A stretch of 10,395 nucleotides of DNA from contig JAAYKB010000139.1 in the NCBI GenBank assembly GCA_012522615.1, forward strand, positions 1 to 10,395. Reading direction: 5' to 3'. Numbering within the stretch: position 1 is the first letter of the stretch; each line of letters begins with the position of its first letter. Made by a program: the position numbers and the translations under genes. The notes beneath the pieces were generated by a model. That model worked only from the letters and a program-made list of their open reading frames with translations. It was not told where the DNA came from and ran no database searches. Below are positions 5,877-10,395 of the stretch, in pieces. The stretch comes from Clostridiales bacterium. Lineage in GTDB: Bacteria > Bacillota > Clostridia > Oscillospirales > Acutalibacteraceae.

Positions 5877-7139
5877 CTATACGGCGGCGTCCGTCTTGGG
5901 GGCGAAAATCTTGGTGGCGTCAAGCCAGAAGCCGTCGGGGCGCGCAATCAACCGCGCGTTTTGGTAGGCCATATCCAGCGTCAGGATGGTGGTGCCGATA
6001 TATTGTCCGTGCACCAGCTCCATACTGAGGGCGACGGTCGGCGGCAGCACATCGCGCGATTGCTCGCTTTTTATTTCCTGCACCCCCTCGAGATAAATCG
6101 GCATCAGGAACTGCAGCTTGCCGGTTGCCGGCCAGAACTGCGGCGCTACGAATTTATAGTTGCGCTTGGACAGCTCGAGCGAGGCCTTGAGCGCCCCCTC
6201 GAACATCTGGCGGCAGCGTGCGACATCATGCGGGTTTTCAAAATTAAATCTGATTGCGGGATCGCGCAGCCCGAGGTTGATCCGGTTCATATTATCGCGG
6301 AAGATATGCTCATCGGCAATATTGATGCCGCCCGGGCGCTGGGCTATCTCCCAGTTGAACAGCAGGTCGCCCGGGTTCTCATAAAATGTGGCGACCGGCA
6401 GCGGGACGTTGCGCGAATAGTTGCAGAACACCCGATTGCTGGATTTATAAACCTCGGGCGAGCGGTATTCCTGCCGGAACAGACTGTCCTTTGACGAATG
6501 AGGTACGATATCACACACAAGAAACAGCTCGTTGAAGGAGGCGTCGATAAGCCCGGTGTTAAACAGCATCTTCTCCTCGTCCTCATTGATGAATATTTTT
6601 CCCTGATGGACGAGCTGGTAGAAGGTATTTTCGAGATAATTCTTTAAGATCGGGTGGCTGACCTTGGACGGATAATTCGTAAAGGTCCAATTTTCATAAA
6701 GAGCCTCGTCGGCAAGCCTGCCGAGCAGGTCGTTCATGCTCTCGATCGAGTCGAATACGATATCCCCTATGTGCCAGCGGTTTTGCCGGGAGCGTATTTC
6801 GTCCCGCAGCATGGTTTCCCGTTGTATGAACAGGCCGTAAAAGTTTTTTGAGCCGTCCTCGTCACGCCGCGTGTTTTTAAGGGTATAGGCAAAAATCCGC
6901 TCGCGCCCGTGCTGAAAACGAAAACCGGTGTCAAATGCGAATAAGGCGTTTCCGGTGCGGCTTCGCGAGTTATATTTATAGGTTAGATACCGGTTTTTTG
7001 AAAAAACCCTTCCGATAAGCTGGTCCATATGCTGCTTGGCGTCCTTGATGGTCATATCGCCCGCCATCTGCACAAGTTGAAGTATGGAGCGTTCATATTC
7101 CTCGTTTGAGTTGAAGCTTATATAGTCGTGTATATTCAT
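5877..7139 (-). CDS. Uncharacterised 420-residue protein, tentatively DUF3825 family
   Basis: I do not know a function for this protein. The C-terminal two thirds recall, from memory, the DUF3825 domain: YLENTFYQLVHQGKIF (168-183), MLFNTGLIDASFNELFLVCD (191-210), FLMPIYL (344-350), and a final block ALSMELVHGQYIGTTILTL then MAYQNARL (370-397). No signal peptide or membrane segment is evident, so it is probably cytoplasmic. The N-terminal region contains ALFAFDTGFRF and RIFAYTLKN (65-89), which look like a second copy of the FNTG-containing motif. ATG 7139 is certain: AAAGGAGGTG ends five bases before it, with the GGAGG core seven bases away. It is last in the minus-strand group after trpS, separated by about 150 bases that contain a hairpin, so it may be expressed on its own. 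A role in RNA metabolism has been suggested for related domains, but nothing here tests it. Confidence 0.6.
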   Translation of the reverse strand: MNIHDYISFNSNEEYERSILQLVQMAGDMTIKDAKQHMDQLIGRVFSKNRYLTYKYNSRSRTGNALFAFDTGFRFQHGRERIFAYTLKNTRRDEDGSKNFYGLFIQRETMLRDEIRSRQNRWHIGDIVFDSIESMNDLLGRLADEALYENWTFTNYPSKVSHPILKNYLENTFYQLVHQGKIFINEDEEKMLFNTGLIDASFNELFLVCDIVPHSSKDSLFRQEYRSPEVYKSSNRVFCNYSRNVPLPVATFYENPGDLLFNWEIAQRPGGINIADEHIFRDNMNRINLGLRDPAIRFNFENPHDVARCRQMFEGALKASLELSKRNYKFVAPQFWPATGKLQFLMPIYLEGVQEIKSEQSRDVLPPTVALSMELVHGQYIGTTILTLDMAYQNARLIARPDGFWLDATKIFAPKTDAAV

Positions 7140-7144
7140 GGTTT

Positions 7145-7154
7145 CACCTCCTTT
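7145..7154 (-). promoter_or_regulatory. Near-perfect Shine-Dalgarno of the DUF3825-like gene
   Basis: The complement of 7145-7154 reads AAAGGAGGTG, a nearly full match to the 16S rRNA 3' end, with its GGAGG core seven bases before ATG 7139. It is the strongest ribosome binding site in the window and suggests efficient translation. Confidence 0.85.
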
Positions 7155-7180
7155 ACAGGGTGGTTGCGCGGGTCGCGATT

Positions 7181-7210
7181 ACAAAACGGGCAAGAGCCCC
7201 GCTCTTGCCC
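7181..7210 (-). terminator. Hairpin between trpS and the DUF3825-like gene, possible terminator or leader structure
   Basis: GGGCAAGAGC (7188-7197) and GCTCTTGCCC (7201-7210) form a perfect 10-bp stem with a 3-base loop. On the minus strand it is followed by GTTTTGT (complement of 7181-7187), a short U-rich tract. It lies about 80 bases after the trpS stop and 50 bases before the next ATG. It is probably a modest trpS terminator, or an attenuator-like leader element if the DUF3825-like promoter lies upstream of it. No convincing promoter was found on either side. Confidence 0.55.
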
Positions 7211-7230
7211 CCGCACAATTATTCTGTATC

Positions 7231-7277
7231 AAAATGATTGAAATAAATGTTGCAATGTGTCATCATCTAATCATTTT
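7231..7277. repeat. 9-bp A+T-rich inverted repeat after the trpS stop codon
   Basis: AAAATGATT (7231-7239) and AATCATTTT (7269-7277) are exact inverted copies separated by 29 bases, just beyond the trpS stop. The stem is weak and the loop long, so an RNA structure is uncertain. A protein binding site or chance are alternatives. Confidence 0.3.
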
Positions 7278-7289
7278 TGCAGATTGCGT

Positions 7290-8306
7290 TCAAACAAGAA
7301 CAAATCCCATTTTTTTAAGCGCCTTATCAAGGGTGCGGCGCGAAACCGCAGAGGCGCGCTCTGCGCCCTGCTTCATCATCCGCTCGAGGTATCCTTTGTC
7401 CTTCATAAGCTGGTCAAACCTCTGCTGGATGGGGCGCAGGACGTCAATAACCGCCTCGGCTACCGCCGCCTTGAAGTCGCCATAGCCCCTGCCCTCAAAT
7501 TCCGATTCGATCTCCTCCATGGTCTTTCCGGTTACCGAGGAATAAATCTCCATCAGGTTGTTCACGCCGTCCTTGCCCTCGCCATAATAGACGCGGGCCT
7601 CGCTGTCGGTGACGGCGCGCTTGAATTTGCGGCGGATGGCGTCCGGGTCGTCCTTGAGGGAGATGTAGGCGTTTTGGTTTTCATCCGATTTTGACATCTT
7701 CTTTGTCGGGTCCTGAAGCGAGCGGACGCGGGCGCCGCTTTTCATAATATACGGCTCGGGGACGGTGAAAACCTTGCCGTGGATATTATTGAACCGCTCG
7801 GCGATATCGCGGGTAAGCTCTACATGCTGTTTTTGGTCGGCGCCTACCGGCACGTAATCCGGCTGGTAAAGCAGAATGTCGGATGCCATCAGCGAGGGAT
7901 AGGCGAACAGACCGAGGTTGATGTTGTCAGCGTGATTGGCCGACTTATCCTTGAACTGGGTCATTCTCGACAGCTCGCCGAACTGGGTGTGGCAGGCGAG
8001 CAGCCATGCCATCTCGGAGTGGGCGGGAACCTGCGACTGCACAAACAGCAGGCTTTTTTCCGGGTCAAGGCCGATGGCGAGCAGGAGCGAAAACATCTCA
8101 TAAATCTGCCTGCGGAACTGGGCGGCATCCTGCCGGACGGTTATGGCGTGCAGGTCGGCAACCGCAAACGCGCACTCGAAATCGTCCTGCATATTAACCC
8201 AGTTGCGCATTGCGCCGAGGTAGTTCCCGAGGGTGGGAATTCCGGTCGGCTGGATGCAGCTCAGCGCCCTTTTTTTGCGCGGAGCGGTTTGGATAGCGGT
8301 GTCCAT
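7290..8306 (-). CDS. trpS: Tryptophanyl-tRNA synthetase
   Basis: This class I aminoacyl-tRNA synthetase charges tRNA-Trp with tryptophan in the cytoplasm. At 338 residues it is the usual length for the bacterial enzyme. The Rossmann-fold nucleotide site shows the HIGH-equivalent TLGN within IQPTGIPTLGNYLGA (18-32) and the KMSKS loop at 203-207. Between them are YPSLMASDILLYQPDYVPVG and DQKQHVELTRDIAERFN, typical of the tryptophan-binding and dimer regions. AAAGGA (complement of about 8316-8321) lies some nine bases before ATG 8306. Only 42 bases separate it from the aminotransferase stop, so there is no room for a T-box leader directly in front of trpS, and it is probably transcribed with the upstream gene. 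Confidence 0.97.
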   Translation of the reverse strand: MDTAIQTAPRKKRALSCIQPTGIPTLGNYLGAMRNWVNMQDDFECAFAVADLHAITVRQDAAQFRRQIYEMFSLLLAIGLDPEKSLLFVQSQVPAHSEMAWLLACHTQFGELSRMTQFKDKSANHADNINLGLFAYPSLMASDILLYQPDYVPVGADQKQHVELTRDIAERFNNIHGKVFTVPEPYIMKSGARVRSLQDPTKKMSKSDENQNAYISLKDDPDAIRRKFKRAVTDSEARVYYGEGKDGVNNLMEIYSSVTGKTMEEIESEFEGRGYGDFKAAVAEAVIDVLRPIQQRFDQLMKDKGYLERMMKQGAERASAVSRRTLDKALKKMGFVLV

Positions 8307-8348
8307 TATGGTTCATCCTTTCGAGCAGCTAGAAGTATTAATGTAACA

Positions 8349-9545
8349 TTATCCCAATATATCCCTTGCCAGCGCGCCCAGTCTTGCGACCCCGGTTTTC
8401 ATGGCCTCATCGGTGGGGGTGGAGAAGTTCAGGCGGAAGTTCTGGCAGGGGTCGGTTTCATTGACAAGAAAGGCGTTGCCCGGCACGATTGCCACCTTGT
8501 AATCGACAACCGCGCGCTTGCAGAATGCCGGCATATCCACCCCGTCGGGCAGGCGGCACCAGACGAACAGTCCGCCCTGTATGTCGGCGTAGGTGATACC
8601 GGCGGGGACAAGGTACTCTTCAACCAGGGATATCATCAGCCTGGCCTTTTTGCGGTAGATGCTCCGGAGATCCTCGAGATGGGCTTCAAAATCGACGGTT
8701 GCCATATACTGCTCACATATCATCTGTGACCACATGGCGGTGTGGACGTCCTCGCCTTGCTTGCATACGATCATCTTCTGCAAAAGCTCGGCCGGAGCGA
8801 TGGTATACCCGACCCGTATGGCGGGGGCAAGCACCTTGGAAAAGCTGCCGGCATAGACCACCCGACCGTCCTCGTCTAAGGATTTTATCGCGGGGATGTC
8901 CTCCCCCTCAAAGCGCAGGTCGCCGTAGGGATTGTCCTCGACAATCACGACGTCGTATTCGCGGGCAAGCGCGTACAGCCTGCGGCGTTTTTCCATGCTC
9001 ATGGTGATGCCGGAGGGGTTTTGGAAATTCGGGATGGTGTAGATGAATTTTGCGTCGGGGTTGGCTTTCAAAGCCCTTTCGAGCGCGGCGGTATCCATGC
9101 CGTCGCTTTCAATCGGCACCCCGACAAGCCTTCCGCCGAGCGAGCGGAAGGAATTGAGCGAGCCGATGAAGCTTGGGGCTTCGCATATCACAACATCGCC
9201 GCGGTTGCATAAAACCTTGGCGACAAGCTCGACAATCTGCTGGGCTCCGGAGGTGATAAGTATGTTGTCAAAGTCGCGCCCGATATTGTGCTTTTGCTTC
9301 ATATACGAGGTCAGGCGGGAGCGAAGCGGGCCATAGCCCTCGGTGGTGCTGTATTGTAGTACGTCGACCGGACGCTCCTTTAATATACGCGCCGAAATCC
9401 TGGCAACATCGTCAACCGGAAAGGCCTCGGGAGCCGGATTGCCCGCCGCGAGCGAAATCACCTCGGGGTCGGCGGCGTATTTGAGTATTTCGCGGATTGC
9501 GGAGGGGTTGAGGTTCTTGACAGTATCGGCAAATTTGAATTCCAT
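8349..9545 (-). CDS. PLP-dependent aminotransferase, fold type I (class I/II, 2-aminoadipate transaminase-like)
   Basis: A 398-residue cytoplasmic aminotransferase that moves an amino group between an amino acid and a 2-oxo acid. The PLP lysine is K237 in SFSKVLAPAIRVGY, the pyridine-nitrogen Asp is D204 in EDNPYGDLR, N176 lies in IPNFQNPSG, and R371 in NFRLNFS should hold the substrate carboxylate. The N-terminal ISLAAGNPAPEAFP and YSTTEGYGPLR place it in the group containing LysN-like enzymes and the catalytic part of MocR regulators. No winged-helix domain is present, so it is an enzyme rather than a regulator. GGAA lies about ten bases before ATG 9545. It follows secA by 53 bases and may share its transcript. 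Substrate range cannot be read from sequence; aromatic, branched-chain or aminoadipate substrates are all possible. Confidence 0.9.
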   Translation of the reverse strand: MEFKFADTVKNLNPSAIREILKYAADPEVISLAAGNPAPEAFPVDDVARISARILKERPVDVLQYSTTEGYGPLRSRLTSYMKQKHNIGRDFDNILITSGAQQIVELVAKVLCNRGDVVICEAPSFIGSLNSFRSLGGRLVGVPIESDGMDTAALERALKANPDAKFIYTIPNFQNPSGITMSMEKRRRLYALAREYDVVIVEDNPYGDLRFEGEDIPAIKSLDEDGRVVYAGSFSKVLAPAIRVGYTIAPAELLQKMIVCKQGEDVHTAMWSQMICEQYMATVDFEAHLEDLRSIYRKKARLMISLVEEYLVPAGITYADIQGGLFVWCRLPDGVDMPAFCKRAVVDYKVAIVPGNAFLVNETDPCQNFRLNFSTPTDEAMKTGVARLGALARDILG

Positions 9546-9598
9546 GACGGGTCAGTTCCTTTCAAAGGGAAGATGGTAGGGTAATGCGGACGATGATA

Positions 9599-10395
9599 TT
9601 ATTCGTCCGCGCCGCAGCATTTTTTATATTTTTTGCCGCTTCCGCAGGGGCAGGGATCGTTGCGCCCCACCTTCTGGGCGGCGGTTTTGCGTATAGGACG
9701 CCTTACGTCTGTGCCGTCGGATGAGGTGGCAATCGGCTTTGCCACCTGCTCGCGCTTGGGTTCTTCCTCGGAGCGTATCTGAACCGTCAGCATCAGGCGG
9801 GCGGTATCCTCGCGGATGGAGGCGACCATCTGGTCGAACATGTCAAAACCCTCGAGACGGTACATGACGACCGGGTCCTTTTGACCGTATGCGCGCAGGT
9901 GGATGCCCCTTCGCAGCTCATCCATGTTGTCGATATGGTCCATCCAGTAGCGGTCGACCGTCTTGAGCAGGATAACGCGCTCGAGTTCGCGCATCATTTC
10001 CTCGCCGTAATGTTCTTCCTTTTCGTCGTATATCTTCATGGCGCGCTCGGTCAGCTCGGCAATAATATCCTCGCGGGTGATATCCTCAAGCTGCTGCTCG
10101 TCGTACCGGAAATCGTCCTCCTTGGACAGCCAGCCCGCGTAGAAATCGCGGAGCCCGTCGATATTCCATGTATCGTGCTCGTCGTCGCTTGAAAGATAGA
10201 TTTTACAGGTGGTTTCAATCGATTCCTTAATCATGCCGATAATCGAGTCGCGCACATTCTCGCCGTTAAGAACCTTGTCGCGCTGACTGTAAATCAGCTC
10301 GCGCTGGCGGTTCATAACATCGTCAAACTGGAGAACATCGCGCCTGATGGCAAAGTTGCGCTCCTCCACCTTCTTCTGAGCGTTCTCGATAGAGT
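9599..10395 (-). CDS. secA: Preprotein translocase ATPase SecA, C-terminal part (5' end outside window)
   Basis: This is the last 264 residues of SecA, the motor that drives unfolded preproteins through the SecYEG channel at the inner face of the membrane. The visible part starts IENAQKKVEERNF and FDDVMNRQRELIY in the helical scaffold. It continues through the helical wing and the conserved WMDHIDNMDELRRGIHLRAYGQKDPVVMYRLE, then a short variable linker. It ends with the SEC-C zinc motif GRNDPCPCGSGKKYKKCCG, whose C-x-C and CC ligands bind zinc and in relatives contact SecB or the ribosome. The frame stays open to the window edge, and a GTG at 10369 is internal. ATPase motifs lie outside. The intact zinc tail argues for a full-length functional gene. 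Confidence 0.97.
   Translation of the reverse strand, partial: SIENAQKKVEERNFAIRRDVLQFDDVMNRQRELIYSQRDKVLNGENVRDSIIGMIKESIETTCKIYLSSDDEHDTWNIDGLRDFYAGWLSKEDDFRYDEQQLEDITREDIIAELTERAMKIYDEKEEHYGEEMMRELERVILLKTVDRYWMDHIDNMDELRRGIHLRAYGQKDPVVMYRLEGFDMFDQMVASIREDTARLMLTVQIRSEEEPKREQVAKPIATSSDGTDVRRPIRKTAAQKVGRNDPCPCGSGKKYKKCCGADE
9724..9747. repeat. 9-bp inverted repeat in the SecA linker coding region
   Basis: AGGTGGCAA (9724-9732) and TTGCCACCT (9739-9747) are exact inverted copies around a 6-base loop, in the poorly conserved linker before the zinc tail. No T-run follows on either strand, so it is not a terminator. It may be chance or an mRNA hairpin. Confidence 0.3.

Noticed and set aside
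5814..6494. A 226-codon open frame on the plus strand opposite the DUF3825-like gene.
   Set aside because: It would start upstream of the strong terminator at 5837-5868 and run through it. The minus-strand gene has a clear ribosome binding site and family-like motifs.
8307..8348. A T-box leader controlling trpS.
   Set aside because: Only 42 bases separate trpS from the upstream gene, far too few for a T-box, and no T-box core motif was seen.
8339..8351. A perfect small palindrome TAATGT-A-ACATTA between the aminotransferase and trpS, sharing half-site letters with the 1908-1925 dyad.
   Set aside because: The half-sites are in the opposite arrangement, it overlaps the aminotransferase stop codon, and such A+T-rich 6-mers occur easily by chance.
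7779..8729. A 316-codon open frame on the plus strand opposite trpS and the aminotransferase.
   Set aside because: It lies antisense to two clearly conserved genes in G+C-rich DNA, where long shadow frames are common, and its translation shows no recognisable domain.

Overview
The window looks like a chromosomal segment of a Bacillota bacterium, most likely of the class Clostridia. The basis is strong purine-rich ribosome binding sites, a SecA with a short linker and a C-terminal zinc tail, and a DeoR-type sugar regulator beside a sugar-phosphate operon. No lineage-specific marker is present, so the placement is an inference. No rRNA, tRNA, CRISPR array, transposase or phage gene was seen.

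Left half (1-5737): a carbohydrate locus of moderate G+C. It opens with the 3' part of a large glycoside-hydrolase-like gene (+), whose last 20 bases overlap the convergent end of a DeoR-family repressor gene (-). A short divergent control region (about 1808-1975) carries two inverted repeats and promoter-like elements. To its right runs a four-gene operon (+): an EryC-like sugar-phosphate isomerase/racemase, a galactitol-1-phosphate-dehydrogenase-like zinc enzyme, a second zinc polyol/sugar dehydrogenase, and an AlsE/Rpe-type 3-epimerase. Together these genes could oxidise and epimerise a polyol phosphate or ketose phosphate toward central metabolism. No kinase or transporter lies inside the window, so the substrate is unknown. 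The first operon gene has an in-frame TAA after 255 codons. Homologous coding sequence continues in the same frame for 42 more codons and includes the expected last metal ligand, so the copy appears to be broken by a point nonsense mutation, recoded, or mis-sequenced.

A 14-bp-stem bidirectional terminator (5837-5868) separates the two halves.

Right half (5877-10395): markedly more G+C-rich and all on the minus strand. In transcription order it holds the C-terminal part of secA, a fold-type I PLP aminotransferase, trpS, and a 420-residue protein that I tentatively place in the DUF3825 family. These look like stable core genes, in contrast to the accessory-looking sugar locus.

The points most worth follow-up are the interrupted EryC-like gene, the operator-like palindrome in the divergent promoter region, a strong terminator-like hairpin buried inside the deoR coding sequence but oriented to stop the facing hydrolase transcript, and the unassigned pathway with its two dehydrogenases of apparently different cofactor preference.
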